Below are positions 18,565-28,276 of a stretch of DNA of 64,000 bases, piece by piece. The notes under the pieces are model-generated. The model searched no databases, was not told where the DNA came from, and saw only the letters and a program-made list of their open reading frames with translations. A program made the position numbers and the translations under genes. This stretch comes from Vibrio cidicii (GTDB lineage Bacteria > Pseudomonadota > Gammaproteobacteria > Enterobacterales > Vibrionaceae): the NCBI RefSeq assembly GCF_009763805.1, contig NZ_CP046804.1, forward strand, positions 3,286,001 to 3,350,000, given 5' to 3'. How positions within the stretch are numbered: the stretch's first letter is position 1; the number at the start of each line of letters is the position of its first letter.

Positions 18565-18595
18565 AAGCCGTGCGCTCCAAAGGATAGCACGGCTT
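18565..18595 (-). terminator. Hairpin between yqeY and dnaG (partial terminator)
   Basis: AAGCCGTGC / GCACGGCTT has a 9-base stem and a weak T-rich tail on the minus strand. The E. coli macromolecular-synthesis operon also has a terminator upstream of dnaG that limits primase. The same role here is inference. Confidence 0.6.
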
Positions 18596-18615
18596 GCTGC
18601 AAACAGGTGTGGGAG

Positions 18616-19059
18616 TTAAGCCAGTTTAGCGCGAACTAAACCGCTCACTTTACCCATGTCTGCACGACCTTGAATTTGCGGCTTGAGCACAGCCATTACT
18701 TTGCTCATGTCTTGCATGCCCGCAGCGCCAGATTCAACAACGGCGGCTTCAACAAGCGCGGTTACTTCTTCTTCGCTAAGCGGTTGTGGCATGAAGTCTT
18801 CAAGTACAGTAATTTCTGCTTTCTCCGCATCGGCCAAGTCTTGACGACCTGCCGCTTCAAACTGCGATACAGAGTCGCGACGTTGTTTAACCATTTTGGT
18901 CAGCACAGCGAGAATGTCGTCGTCGCTCAGAGTAATCTGCTCGTCAACTTCACGTTGCTTAATGGCTGATAAGGCTAAACGGATTGTGCCAAGGCGCTGT
19001 TTGTCCTTGGCTTTCATCGCTAATTTTTGCTCTTCTTTGAGAGTGTCAATCAGAGCCAT
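18616..19059 (-). CDS. GatB/YqeY domain protein
   Basis: A 147-residue protein consisting of one GatB/YqeY helical domain, related to the tRNA-binding tail of the Asp/Glu-tRNA amidotransferase subunit GatB. The conserved motif DEQITLSDDDILAVLTKMVK is near residue 40, and the C-terminal GRADMGKVSGLVRAKL is typical. It may bind tRNA, but its role is unknown. It lies between rpsU and dnaG, the standard place in vibrios and pseudomonads, which suggests a link to translation. Confidence 0.9.
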   Translation of the reverse strand: MALIDTLKEEQKLAMKAKDKQRLGTIRLALSAIKQREVDEQITLSDDDILAVLTKMVKQRRDSVSQFEAAGRQDLADAEKAEITVLEDFMPQPLSEEEVTALVEAAVVESGAAGMQDMSKVMAVLKPQIQGRADMGKVSGLVRAKLA

Positions 19060-19087
19060 AACTAAATTCCTTTTGGGAGCTCAGTTA

Positions 19088-19303
19088 TTAGTACAGGCGA
19101 ACGCGACGTGCGTTTTCGCGAGCTAGCTTCTTAGCGTGACGCTTTTGAGCTGCTGCTTTAGCGCGTTTGCGAACTGTAGTTGGTTTTTCGTAGTGCTCAC
19201 GACGACGCACTTCAGAAAGGATACCTGCTTTTTCGCAAGAGCGCTTGAAACGACGTAGAGCAACGTCGAACGGTTCGTTTTCACGTACTTTAACTACTGG
19301 CAT
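19088..19303 (-). CDS. rpsU: Small ribosomal subunit protein bS21
   Basis: A 71-residue, very basic protein of the 30S subunit, needed for efficient initiation. It starts [20 protein letters not shown] and ends in [14 protein letters not shown], both canonical. An AGGTG ribosome-binding sequence precedes the ATG. It is first gene of the operon with yqeY, dnaG and rpoD, coupling translation, replication and transcription functions. Confidence 0.97.
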
Positions 19304-19400
19304 ATGCCTTTCACCTCAGGGGTTATTCGTTAGCGCTGGTAATAAATAGACAAATCACTAGCGATTGGTCTCTAACCAGCTTGATCAAAAATGGTGCGGA

Positions 19401-19430
19401 ATTTTAATCCGATCACAATGGCTTTGTAAA
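19401..19430 (-). promoter_or_regulatory. Sigma70 promoter of the rpsU operon
   Basis: On the minus strand TTTACA, 18 bases, then TAAAAT, about 100 bases before rpsU, in the divergent spacer with tsaD. Confidence 0.6.
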
Positions 19431-19530
19431 GCCTTTTGTCGACTATTGTCTGTACAAAATTTGTTTGTCAGAGCCCAGCGAGGTAATATGTCGCCAATTT
19501 TCAATTAGCACTAAGCATACCGAGAACACT

Positions 19531-20550
19531 ATGCGCATTATCGGCATTGAAACCTCCTGTGACGAAACAGGCATCGCCATTTATGACGACGAGAAAGGCT
19601 TGCTAGCCCACCAACTCTATAGCCAAATTAAACTGCACGCCGATTACGGTGGCGTGGTGCCAGAGCTGGCCTCCCGCGACCACGTAAAAAAAACCATTCC
19701 GCTGATCAAAGAAGCGCTCAAAGAAGCCAATCTGACCGCAAAAGAGATTGATGGTGTGGCGTACACCGCAGGCCCCGGTTTGGTTGGTGCCCTATTAGTT
19801 GGCGCGACGATTGGACGCAGTTTGGCGTACGCTTGGGGCGTACCCGCCGTGCCCGTACATCACATGGAAGGCCATTTGCTTGCGCCTATGTTGGAAGAGA
19901 ACCCACCGCCGTTTCCGTTTGTGGCGGTGCTGGTCTCTGGTGGTCACTCAATGATGGTGGAAGTTAAAGGCATCGGTGAGTACAAAATCTTGGGCGAATC
20001 GATTGATGATGCGGCGGGTGAAGCATTTGACAAAACGGCGAAACTCATGGGCTTGGACTACCCTGGCGGACCGCTATTGTCTAAGTTGGCGGAAAAAGGC
20101 ACATCAGGACGCTTTAAGTTCCCTCGTCCAATGACCAATGTGCCGGGGTTGGATATGAGTTTTTCCGGCTTAAAAACCTTTACTGCCAATACCATTGCAG
20201 CCAACGGTGATGATGAGCAGACTCGTGCCGATATTGCCTTGGCGTTTGAGGAGGCGGTGTGTGAAACCTTGGCGATAAAATGCAGACGTGCCCTTGAGCA
20301 AACCGGTATGAAGCGTATTGTGATTGCGGGCGGGGTGAGTGCCAACAAACGTTTACGCGCCGAGTTAGCGAAATTGGCGAAGAAAGTAGGCGGTGAAGTC
20401 TACTATCCGCGCACCGAATTTTGTACCGACAATGGCGCGATGATTGCTTACGCCGGTATGCAACGTTTGAAGAACAATGAAGTGTCAGATCTAGCGGTTG
20501 AGGCGCGTCCACGCTGGCCGATTGATACGCTGACGGCAATCGAACAATAA
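19531..20550 (+). CDS. tsaD: tRNA threonylcarbamoyladenosine transferase TsaD
   Basis: A 339-residue subunit of the TsaBDE complex that transfers the threonylcarbamoyl group to A37 of ANN-decoding tRNAs. [14 protein letters not shown] is the universal start. The metal-binding histidines are in [10 protein letters not shown] near residue 111, and [13 protein letters not shown] lies near the C terminus. ATG 19531 is chosen over the upstream in-frame start at 19465, whose extra residues are not conserved. It is divergent from rpsU, the conserved gammaproteobacterial arrangement. Confidence 0.97.
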   Translation: MRIIGIETSCDETGIAIYDDEKGLLAHQLYSQIKLHADYGGVVPELASRDHVKKTIPLIKEALKEANLTAKEIDGVAYTAGPGLVGALLVGATIGRSLAYAWGVPAVPVHHMEGHLLAPMLEENPPPFPFVAVLVSGGHSMMVEVKGIGEYKILGESIDDAAGEAFDKTAKLMGLDYPGGPLLSKLAEKGTSGRFKFPRPMTNVPGLDMSFSGLKTFTANTIAANGDDEQTRADIALAFEEAVCETLAIKCRRALEQTGMKRIVIAGGVSANKRLRAELAKLAKKVGGEVYYPRTEFCTDNGAMIAYAGMQRLKNNEVSDLAVEARPRWPIDTLTAIEQ

Positions 20551-20557
20551 CAGAGAC

Positions 20558-20583
20558 AAACGGTCGCCAAGGCGGCCGTTTTT
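20558..20583 (+). terminator. Terminator of tsaD
   Basis: AACGGTCGCC / GGCGGCCGTT (one T-G pair) followed by TTTT. Confidence 0.8.
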
Positions 20584-20603
20584 ATCAGTCAAAAGGATAA
20601 AAA

Positions 20604-21420
20604 ATGAAGACATTCGAGATTGATGGTCAGCAGATGGCTTATCAAGATGTGGGCCAAGGCCCAGTTTTACTGTTTGGCCATAGTTATTTGTGGGATAGCC
20701 AAATGTGGGCACCGCAAATTGAGTGGCTAAGCCAATCCTATCGCTGCATCGTACCTGAACTGTGGGCGCACGGACAATCACAGGCAGCGCCAGCGAAACT
20801 GCCATTCATTGGGTGATTACGCGCGTCATGTGCTGGCCTTGATGGACCATCTAGCCATTGAGCAGTTTTCTGTTGTTGGCTTATCCGTCGGCGGCATGTG
20901 GGGGGCGGAGTTAGTCTCGCAGGCACCTGCGCGGGTGAAGTCTTTGGTACTGATGGATACCTTTATCGGCTTAGAACCCGAAGTGACGCACAAAAAATAT
21001 TTCGCTATGTTAGACGCCATTAGCCAAAGCCAAATGGTGCCACCACCGATCGTGGATGCGGTGGTGCCGCTGTTTTTTGCCAACGATGCGAAAGAGAAAA
21101 ATCCTCAGTTGGTTGATGATTTTACACAAAAAATGGCCTCTCTTTCCGGAGAGCAAGCGGTGCAAGTGGCGAGAGTGGGTCGTATGGTGTTTGGTCGCCG
21201 AGATGTGATTGAAGATGCGGAGAACTTTGCCTTGCCGACGCTTATTGCTGTGGGTAGAGAAGATAAGCCGCGTCCGGTGTTCGAGTCCTATCTGATGCAA
21301 GATGTGATCACGGCTAGTCAACTAATCGAGATCCCCAATGCAGGCCACATTAGTAATCTGGAGCAGCCGGAGTTTGTTAACCGTATGCTGAGCGATTTTT
21401 TTGCGCAGGTTTACGCATAA
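20604..21420 (+). CDS. Alpha/beta-hydrolase, frameshifted in this read
   Basis: A cytoplasmic hydrolase of the alpha/beta-fold family, 271 residues after repair, of the kind often annotated as 3-oxoadipate enol-lactonase-like. The oxyanion region is LLFGHSYLWDSQMW, the nucleophile elbow is VVGLSVGG (Ser near residue 92), and the catalytic His is in PNAGHISNLEQPE near the end. The frame breaks at GCGAAACTGCC (20790-20800). Deleting one A gives ANCHSLGDYARHVLAL. The substrate cannot be read from sequence. It follows tsaD and has its own ribosome-binding sequence (AAAAGG). Confidence 0.85.
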
Positions 21421-21444
21421 ATTCAGGTTTACGCATGAATGTGT

Positions 21445-21482
21445 AAAAAAGCAGCAGGTTCACGTTGAAGCTGCTGCTTTTT
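21445..21482. terminator. Bidirectional terminator between the hydrolase gene and plsY
   Basis: AAAAAGCAGCAG pairs with CTGCTGCTTTTT around a 13-base loop. A-run and T-run flanks serve both convergent genes. Confidence 0.9.
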
Positions 21483-21503
21483 ATTGTTGTGGAGCATCCG
21501 TGA

Positions 21504-22112
21504 TTAAGGTTTGGGGAAAGGTAATTTCTTTTCGCCGATTTTCGGCTCTTCGCCAGTAAAAAGGCGGCGGATATTTTGATGATGGCGCAGCACAATCAAG
21601 CAGCACAGCATACCGACAGGCAAGGTGTACTGAGGTTTGATCATCCACGTATAAAAGGGTGCAAGCAGTACAGTAATGAGCGCGGCCAGTGAAGAATAGC
21701 GAAACAGCAATGCCACCGTCAGCCAAGTAACCATGATCATCGCGGTCAAATCAAGGCCGATGGGCGCGATCGCGCCAAGTGCGGTAGCCACACCTTTACC
21801 ACCCTGAAAATGAAAGAAAATTGGGTACATATGGCCTAAACACGCCGCAATGGCAATCACGCCAAGTAAGATGGGGTCGATACCGAAATAGTAACCGCTC
21901 CACACCGGAATGGTGCCTTTGAGCATGTCACAGAGCAAAACAGCGGCTGCGGCACCTTTTCCGCCGATTCGTAGCACATTGGTTGCGCCAGGGTTATTGG
22001 AGCCGACAACTCGTGGATCAGGCAATCTCAGCACACGACAAATCAACACCGCGCTGGATATCGATCCCAGCAGGTAGGCGATGATGGTCATTGTCACTGC
22101 CAGTGCGTCCAT
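21504..22112 (-). CDS. plsY: Glycerol-3-phosphate acyltransferase PlsY
   Basis: An inner-membrane enzyme that acylates glycerol-3-phosphate using acyl-phosphate from PlsX. 202 residues with about five membrane segments. The three family motifs are visible: [12 protein letters not shown] near residues 37-48, the [21 protein letters not shown] loop region near 91-110, and a later loop before [12 protein letters not shown]. It is divergent from folB. Confidence 0.95.
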   Translation of the reverse strand: MDALAVTMTIIAYLLGSISSAVLICRVLRLPDPRVVGSNNPGATNVLRIGGKGAAAAVLLCDMLKGTIPVWSGYYFGIDPILLGVIAIAACLGHMYPIFFHFQGGKGVATALGAIAPIGLDLTAMIMVTWLTVALLFRYSSLAALITVLLAPFYTWMIKPQYTLPVGMLCCLIVLRHHQNIRRLFTGEEPKIGEKKLPFPKP

Positions 22113-22236
22113 GTGAGTACCTAAATATTTGGAAATTAATGCTCATTTTTCGCGTAGTTGCTATCATAGCGCGATTGCGAAAATAATACGATGAATTTAC
22201 CCCAAACGGGTATCCGACCTCTAATAAGGACAAAAC

Positions 22237-22596
22237 ATGGCGCTGGACAAAGTGTTTATTGAACAGTTGGAAGTGATCACCACCATAGGTGTGTACGACT
22301 GGGAGCAGGAGATCAAACAGAAGCTGGTGCTCGATATTGAGATGGCCCACGACAATCGCCCTGCTGGCAAAAGCGACGATGTGTGCGACGCGCTCGATTA
22401 TGCCCAAGTGAGTGAGGCCGTGCTGACACATATCGAAGGTGGCCGTTTTCTGTTGGTCGAACGTGTTGCCGAGGAAGTGGCTGAATTGATCATGAGCCGT
22501 TTTAACGTCCCTTGGATTCGTATCCGTCTAGCCAAGCCCGGAGCCGTGCCACAGGCGCGCGCGGTGGGCGTTATCATTGAACGAGGTCAGGCATGA
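22237..22596 (+). CDS. folB: Dihydroneopterin aldolase
   Basis: Folate synthesis: converts 7,8-dihydroneopterin to 6-hydroxymethyl-7,8-dihydropterin and glycolaldehyde. At 119 residues it is the usual length. The start MALDKVFIEQLEVITTIGVY is canonical, with the substrate-binding Glu in DWEQEIKQ and the catalytic Lys in RLAKPGAVPQA. It overlaps folK by four bases (ATGA), so the two consecutive pathway steps are translationally coupled. Confidence 0.95.
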   Translation: MALDKVFIEQLEVITTIGVYDWEQEIKQKLVLDIEMAHDNRPAGKSDDVCDALDYAQVSEAVLTHIEGGRFLLVERVAEEVAELIMSRFNVPWIRIRLAKPGAVPQARAVGVIIERGQA

Positions 22597-23075
22597 ACAC
22601 CGCGTATGTCGGCGTGGGTAGTAACCTAGAGCGAGAGAAACACGCCCGCGCAGCTTGGCAAGAGTTGGCGGCATTGGGCAGTGATTTACGCGCTTCGCCG
22701 ATATACGAATGTGCAGCGGTCGGCTTTGACAGCCATCCTTTTTTTAACTTTGTTATTCAGCTCAATACTGACCTCGCACTGCCGGATTTTGCCGCACGTT
22801 TGCGCGCGATCGAACATAAGTGGGGTCGAGAGACGAATGCGCAAAAATTTCAAGATCGCACCTTAGATCTCGATATTGTGTTGTTTGGTGACTGCATTTG
22901 CGCGCAAAATCCGCAGTTGCCTCGCAGCGATATTTTTAAATATCCTTTTGTCATCCAACCTTTGTATGATTTGCAACCGGAGTTGACCATACCGGGTGAT
23001 GGCCGCACCGTCGAGCAAATTTGGCGCAATGCAAAGGAGCTCGACTCTTTGCAAAGAATTGATTTTTCATTATAA
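22593..23075 (+). CDS. folK: 2-amino-4-hydroxy-6-hydroxymethyldihydropteridine pyrophosphokinase
   Basis: Transfers pyrophosphate from ATP to the product of FolB. 160 residues. VGVGSNLEREKHAR at the start and the signature RTLDLDIVLFGD near residue 91 carry the Mg-binding aspartates. It overlaps folB and is followed 14 bases later by uppP. Many vibrios carry a second folK beside panB, so this could be the paralogue; I cannot tell from this window. Confidence 0.93.
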   Translation: MNTAYVGVGSNLEREKHARAAWQELAALGSDLRASPIYECAAVGFDSHPFFNFVIQLNTDLALPDFAARLRAIEHKWGRETNAQKFQDRTLDLDIVLFGDCICAQNPQLPRSDIFKYPFVIQPLYDLQPELTIPGDGRTVEQIWRNAKELDSLQRIDFSL

Positions 23076-23089
23076 AAACCGAGTAAACC

Positions 23090-23893
23090 ATGAGTTATTT
23101 TGAAGCGTTTGTGTTGGCTTTGATCCAAGGCCTAACGGAGTTTTTGCCGATTTCCAGTTCGGCGCATTTAATTTTGCCCTCGGCGATTTTTGGCTGGGCA
23201 GATCAAGGATTGGCTTTCGATGTCGCTGTGCATGTAGGGACGTTGGCCGCAGTGGTCATCTACTTCCGCCATGAAGTGATCACGCTGTTTTCGGCTTTGT
23301 TCGCCTCCATTTTTAAAGGGGATCGCAGTAAAGAAGCGAAGCTGGCGTGGATGATCGTACTGGCGACCATTCCGGCCTGTATTTTTGGCTTATTGATGAA
23401 AGATGTGGTTGAGGTCTACTTGCGCAGCGCCTATGTGATCGCAACCACGACCATCATCTTCGGCTTGTTGCTGTGGTGGGTCGACAAAAATGCCACGCTG
23501 CTTAATGACGAGTATCAAGCGGGTTGGAAAAAAGCGCTCTTTATCGGCCTTGCTCAAGCGGTGGCTATTATTCCGGGTACTTCTCGCTCAGGAGCCACCA
23601 TTACCGCAGCGCTTTATCTGGGTTTTACCCGTGAGGCGGCGGCGCGTTTCTCTTTCTTAATGTCGATCCCAATCATTACCTTGGCGGGCTCTTACCTTGG
23701 TTTGAAACTCGTTACTAGCGGTGAGCCAGTGCATGTTGGTTTCTTGTTGACCGGAATTATCACCTCATTTGTCAGTGCTTATCTGTGTATCCATCTGTTT
23801 TTGAAGATGATCTCGCGCATGGGTATGATGCCATTTGTGATTTATCGTTTAATTCTGGGTGTTGGTTTGTTTGCCTACCTGCTCAGCGCTTAA
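23090..23893 (+). CDS. uppP: Undecaprenyl-diphosphatase
   Basis: An inner-membrane BacA-type enzyme that recycles undecaprenyl diphosphate for cell-wall synthesis; extra copies give bacitracin resistance. 267 residues, polytopic. The two catalytic motifs are present: [13 protein letters not shown] near residues 17-29 and [10 protein letters not shown] near residues 163-172. It is third gene of the folB-folK-uppP run. Confidence 0.96.
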   Translation: MSYFEAFVLALIQGLTEFLPISSSAHLILPSAIFGWADQGLAFDVAVHVGTLAAVVIYFRHEVITLFSALFASIFKGDRSKEAKLAWMIVLATIPACIFGLLMKDVVEVYLRSAYVIATTTIIFGLLLWWVDKNATLLNDEYQAGWKKALFIGLAQAVAIIPGTSRSGATITAALYLGFTREAAARFSFLMSIPIITLAGSYLGLKLVTSGEPVHVGFLLTGIITSFVSAYLCIHLFLKMISRMGMMPFVIYRLILGVGLFAYLLSA

Positions 23894-23920
23894 GTATTTT
23901 TGTGCGCTCAAGTTCACTGT

Positions 23921-23956
23921 AAAAAGGCCCGCGGATTGTGATCCGCGGGCCTTTTT
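23921..23956. terminator. Bidirectional terminator between uppP and cca
   Basis: AAAAAGGCCCGCGGAT pairs with ATCCGCGGGCCTTTTT, a very stable stem with A- and T-runs on both sides. Confidence 0.95.
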
Positions 23957-23984
23957 CTTGCACTCTGTGATCTGGTTTATGACG

Positions 23985-25205
23985 CTAGCGGCCAAGTGCC
24001 TTGGCCACTGCGGCAATGCGGCGTTTTTCCAGTTCATCGCGAATCGCAGAACCTTTGAATCCCGCTTCGATCACCGTTTGCACCTCAACGGACAACGCGG
24101 CTTGGTATGCACGTATCATGAGTTCTGACTGCGGATACGGTTCGTTCTCCAGTCCTTTTCTACCGGCATGATCCGCCTCGCAGCACAATAGGATTTCCTT
24201 TAATCGCTCCGCTTTGCGCCACACATCAAAACCATTGAGGATCTTGATGATGGTTGCTGGCTTAAGTTCAGCGGCGCGGTGAATGTTAGAGTGTTGCTGA
24301 CAGACTAACAGTGCCAAATCGCGAAACTCATTGGGAATGCGCACTCGCTCACAAAGGCGCTGGATCAGTTTTTGTCCGGTGTGGCAGTGCAGCTTATGGC
24401 TTGGCCACTCCTCTTTGGGCGTCACGCCTTTGCCTAAATCGTGCACTTGCGCGGCGAAACGAACTACAGGCGATGGGCTGCGCTTGGCGGCTTGCTCAGC
24501 GACCAGTAAGGTATGAATGCCTGTATCAATTTCCGGGTGCCACTTTTCAGGCTGAGGCACGCCAAACAGCGCGTCGATTTCTGGCAGCACAATCGCTAAG
24601 GCGCCGCACTCTCGCAGTACTTGCAGAAAAACTTGCGGCGCATCGCTATTAAGCGACTTGAACCACTCCTGCCAAACCCGTTCGGCAGTTAAGGCTTGCA
24701 GCTCGCCGGATTCTACGATGTTTTTCATCAGCGCCATCGTCTCCTCGGCGACACGAAAACCCAGTGGCGTGAGTTTGGCGGCAAAGCGTGCCACGCGCAG
24801 AACGCGCAGCGGATCTTCGGTAAACGCGCTGGAGACATGCCTTAATAGTTTATCGGCGAGATCTTGCTGTCCGCCATAAGGGTCGATGATGTGACCTTGC
24901 GCATCCATCGCCATAGCATTGATCGTCAGGTCACGACGCAGGAGATCTTCTTCCAAGGTCACCTCTGGCGAGAAAAAGCACTCAAAGCCTTTATAGCCGG
25001 CCGAGGTTTTTCGTTCAGTACGCGCGAGGGCATATTCCTGTTTGGTTTTGGGGTGCAGAAATACCGGAAAATCACTGCCAACAGCGGTGTAACCGGCACT
25101 GAGCATCGCTTCGGCGGTTGCGCCGACCACGACCCAATCGTTATCGTAAACCGGGATTTGCAGTAATTGGTCTCGGACTGCGCCACCGACTAAGTAAACT
25201 TCCAC
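23985..25205 (-). CDS. cca: CCA-adding tRNA nucleotidyltransferase
   Basis: Adds or repairs the CCA end of tRNAs. 406 residues from GTG 25205. The start VEVYLVGGAVRDQLL aligns exactly with the family start and a GAGG sequence lies seven bases upstream; an ATG at 25241 is less likely. The catalytic pair is in VYDNDWVVVG near residue 20 and RRDLTINAMAMD near residue 110. A C-terminal HD domain with QVHDLGKGVTPKEEW near residue 255 marks the gammaproteobacterial long form with phosphohydrolase activity. Confidence 0.94.
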   Translation of the reverse strand: MEVYLVGGAVRDQLLQIPVYDNDWVVVGATAEAMLSAGYTAVGSDFPVFLHPKTKQEYALARTERKTSAGYKGFECFFSPEVTLEEDLLRRDLTINAMAMDAQGHIIDPYGGQQDLADKLLRHVSSAFTEDPLRVLRVARFAAKLTPLGFRVAEETMALMKNIVESGELQALTAERVWQEWFKSLNSDAPQVFLQVLRECGALAIVLPEIDALFGVPQPEKWHPEIDTGIHTLLVAEQAAKRSPSPVVRFAAQVHDLGKGVTPKEEWPSHKLHCHTGQKLIQRLCERVRIPNEFRDLALLVCQQHSNIHRAAELKPATIIKILNGFDVWRKAERLKEILLCCEADHAGRKGLENEPYPQSELMIRAYQAALSVEVQTVIEAGFKGSAIRDELEKRRIAAVAKALGR

Positions 25206-25301
25206 GTGTGACCTCGAATAATTGCTGATCTGACTGGACATTGTAGCAAGCAATGGTACTTTGCTCCCTATTGAAATGAGCCCGTTGCGTTTGGATTGTG
25301 T

Positions 25302-27429
25302 ATGTATAAGGACTTTTTTGGCTTCTCCGAGTTGCCATTTTCGATTGTGCCGAACTCGCGTTATCTCTATTTGAGTCAACGTCATCGTGAAGCCATCACC
25401 CATTTACAAGCAGGACTGGGCGACGGCGGTGGTTTTGCCATGCTGACTGGTGAAGTGGGGACAGGCAAAACCACCGTGGCTAAGTCGATGTTGGCGAACT
25501 TAGGTGACAACAAATGCGCTGCGCTGCTGCTCAATCCGACCTTCTCCAGCTTGGAACTGCTCGAAGCGATTTGTGATGAGTTCAAACTCAGCTACCCGCA
25601 GCAGGCAAGCCTCAAGCAACTCCATCAAATCATCCATCAGTTTTTACTGCGCAATCACCAGTTGGGAAGGCAAACATTGTTGGTGATCGATGAAGCGCAG
25701 CATCTCGCGGTGGATGTGTTGGAACAACTGCGCCTACTCACCAACTTAGAAACCGAGAGCAGTAAGCTGCTCAAAGTGTTGCTGGTCGGGCAGCCGGAAC
25801 TACAAAAGCTGCTGCAAACCACTCAACTGCGTCAATTAGCTCAGCGCATTACGGGCCGTTACCATTTGTTACCCTTGGATGAGCGAGAGACGGCCGACTA
25901 CATCGCTTTTCGTCTGCATACCGCTGGCGGTGATAAGCAATTGTTTGACCGCAGTTCGACCAAGCTGATTGCCAAATACAGCCACGGTATCCCGCGTTTG
26001 ATTAACTTGATTTGCGATAAAGCGCTGCAACTGAGTTTCTACCAAAGTACGCTGCTGGTGTCCAAAACCAATGTGCATAAAGCGTGTGAAGAGGTGATGC
26101 AGTTTCAGGCGCAAATCTATCAGCAGCCACAAACAGGCCGCTCCACAACAAGGTGGGCAAAAAGTACCGTGGCGCTGAGCATCATCGCGCTGCTGGCAAG
26201 CGGTGGTTACTGGTACACCACGCAGCTCAGCCCAAATCAAGCCGCAGTGGCTAGCGATGTTGAACCCGATGCGCCAAGCAGCGCTCTGGTCATTGTACAA
26301 ACACCGTCAGAGAATATCGTCGACTTGCTGATGGCTCGGCAAGATCCACAGCAGGCGCTAAGTGAGCTGTATCAAGTGTGGGGATATCAGGCGAGTGAAC
26401 AAGACAGCTCGTGTCTGAATTCTCCGTTGTCGGTATTTCGCTGTGAACGCCTACAGCGCCATTGGCAGGAGATAGTGCAGGCTAACCGTCCAGTGGTGTT
26501 AACGCTACATCAGCAGAATCGACGCGGGTATGTGGTACTTTGGCGCGTGCAACACGAATGGGTGGAGGTGCTCAATGGCGATGCGCGTCTACGAGTGCCA
26601 GTCAGTGAGTTACTGGTTTTGTGGCGCGGAGAAGCAATGGATATTTGGCGAGCGCCGCTGCGTGATACCTTGAAGCTCAACATGAGCGGCGAAGCGATTA
26701 CGCTATTAGACCAGTTACTGGCGAAAGCGCTCAATGATGAGCCGCTAGGCGGTGAGTACTTTGATAGTGCGCTGCAACGCCGTGTAGAATGGTTCCAACA
26801 GTGGCAAGGGATGAATGTCGATGGTATCGCTGGGCCGAACACCTTGTCGCGTTTGCAGCACTTGATTCAATTGAGTGCGCCGAGCTTAAAACAAGGGGCT
26901 GAACTAGACGAACAAGAGAAAGCGGCGCAACGCTTGAGTTATCCGCCGTTCGGTTATCTATCACCGTTACCCAGAACTTTGCCGCAGGCGTCGCTGGCAG
27001 AAGCCAAACCTACGCCTATACTGCTCACGCAAAATGCCTCTTCACCTGAGCAACCGAACGCGGATAAGGCGCAAGACTTACTCGATAACCTAGATCTCTC
27101 GGGTTTTTCTCCAGAAACTGGCGATGAAAGTGGAAAGTGCGTTGGCTTCACCATCACCCGAGCCAAGTCAGACAAAACAGGGGGAAGTGCACTCGCTGGA
27201 AATGGAAGCTGCGCGCTGGCGTGGGCGTTTACCGGCACTGAATCTGCAATCGCATATTTACTCCAATGACAGCCAACGACGCTGGTTGAAGATCAATGGT
27301 GCAGAGTATCACCAAGGGGATTGGATTGAGCAGCAAGTTAAGCTGGTGGAAATTTTACCTCAGTCGATTGTGGTGGAGTTTGACGGCGAGAAGATTGCCA
27401 TTCCAGCCCTGTATGAGTGGAAGGGATGA
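25302..27429 (+). CDS. gspA: GspA-GspB (ExeA-ExeB) fusion for type II secretion, frameshifted in this read
   Basis: GspA/ExeA is an inner-membrane ATPase that, with GspB, helps the type II secretin assemble across peptidoglycan. The ATPase domain (1 to about 270) has Walker A GEVGTGKTT and Walker B LLVIDEAQH. One membrane segment lies near residues 285-305, and a peptidoglycan-binding domain with WQGMNVDGIAGPNTLSRLQ near 500-520. With no stop between, the frame continues into a GspB-like C-terminal domain ending IVVEFDGEKIAIPALYEWKG. The frame breaks at CCAGAAACTGG (27111-27121). Deleting one A restores LSGFSPELAMKVESALA. The repaired chain has 708 residues. The usual GspB cytoplasmic start and membrane segment are absent, so one protein appears to do both jobs. 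Confidence 0.8.
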
Positions 27430-27443
27430 GCGTCAAGACGGAT

Positions 27444-27470
27444 AAAAATCAGGCCGCAATCGCGGCCTGA
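27444..27470 (-). terminator. Terminator of ygiM
   Basis: On the minus strand CAGGCCGCGATTGCGGCCTG followed by ATTTTTA. It lies between the convergent gspAB and ygiM genes. Confidence 0.8.
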
Positions 27471-27480
27471 ACGTTTCGTA

Positions 27481-28092
27481 TTATGCCCAGCCTGACGGGG
27501 ATTTTTTACGGCGTGGGATTAAGTGGGGCAAAATCAAGCCAAAGAGCAAGCCACCGCCCGCGACACCGCCGCCATACATAAAGTATTTCAATAGCAGATC
27601 GTCTTTCTGGGTATCTAGTTTCGCGCGCAGTTGGCGATTTTCCGTTTGAACAGCGGTGAGCTGCTCGCTGATTTCGCCATACTTCATCTCCAGTTCGGAA
27701 ATTTGTTGGTTACGGTTTTCCAGTGAATCGACCAAGCCCGCTTTTTCAGTGTCAGCACTTTGGCGCGCGTTGGCCAGTTGCGCTTTCACATCTTTGAGTT
27801 CTTTTTCCAAACGCGGAAGGCGGATCGCCATGCTTTCTTGGCGAGTGATGAATTTTGTTTGTACCCAGCCTTTGCGGCCACGTTCATCAACCACTTCGCT
27901 GTAACCTGTTTCGCTGTTGCTTTGTACTAACTGAATTTTGCTGCCAGCATCAATACTGCCGATGATACGGAAAGTGTTGTTTGGCCCAGAATGCATGTAG
28001 GTAAACAGTTCATCTGCAATGTAGCGGTCTTGTGCGAAGAGTGACGGCACAGCAAAGACAGTCAGCAAAACCGTAACGATGAGTTTTTTCAC
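27481..28092 (-). CDS. ygiM: SH3-domain and anchor protein YgiM
   Basis: A 203-residue envelope protein. It has a signal peptide (residues 1-20), a bacterial SH3 domain (about 25-85, with YMHSGPNNTFRIIGSIDAGS), a long coiled coil (about 90-165) and a C-terminal membrane anchor (GGGVAGGGLLFGLILPHLI) followed by RRKK. It belongs to the TIGR04211 family. The E. coli homologue is also next to cca. The function is uncertain; a link to cell-wall handling is plausible from the SH3b domain. Confidence 0.88.
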   Translation of the reverse strand: MKKLIVTVLLTVFAVPSLFAQDRYIADELFTYMHSGPNNTFRIIGSIDAGSKIQLVQSNSETGYSEVVDERGRKGWVQTKFITRQESMAIRLPRLEKELKDVKAQLANARQSADTEKAGLVDSLENRNQQISELEMKYGEISEQLTAVQTENRQLRAKLDTQKDDLLLKYFMYGGGVAGGGLLFGLILPHLIPRRKKSPSGWA

Positions 28093-28180
28093 AATAAATC
28101 CCTTAACGATTTCTTTAGAGTCGGCGATAAATGCCCCGATGGACGAATAGTAAAAAGTTTCCCAAACTCATGCAACAAAG

Positions 28181-28202
28181 AAGGGAGGCAAAGCCTCCCT
28201 TA
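28181..28202 (-). terminator. Terminator of pit
   Basis: AAGGGAGGC / GCCTCCCTT with a three-base loop and a T-rich tail on the minus strand. Confidence 0.75.
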
Positions 28203-28276
28203 ATGTGCGTTTGAGTCAAATATGACAAGGTGCTTACAAAATCGGCCCCTGTTTTACATATTTCTGACGCTTTGTG

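Noticed and set aside
20558..20583. Hairpin considered as a riboswitch or leader for the hydrolase gene
   Set aside because: The T-run and its position right after tsaD fit a plain terminator.
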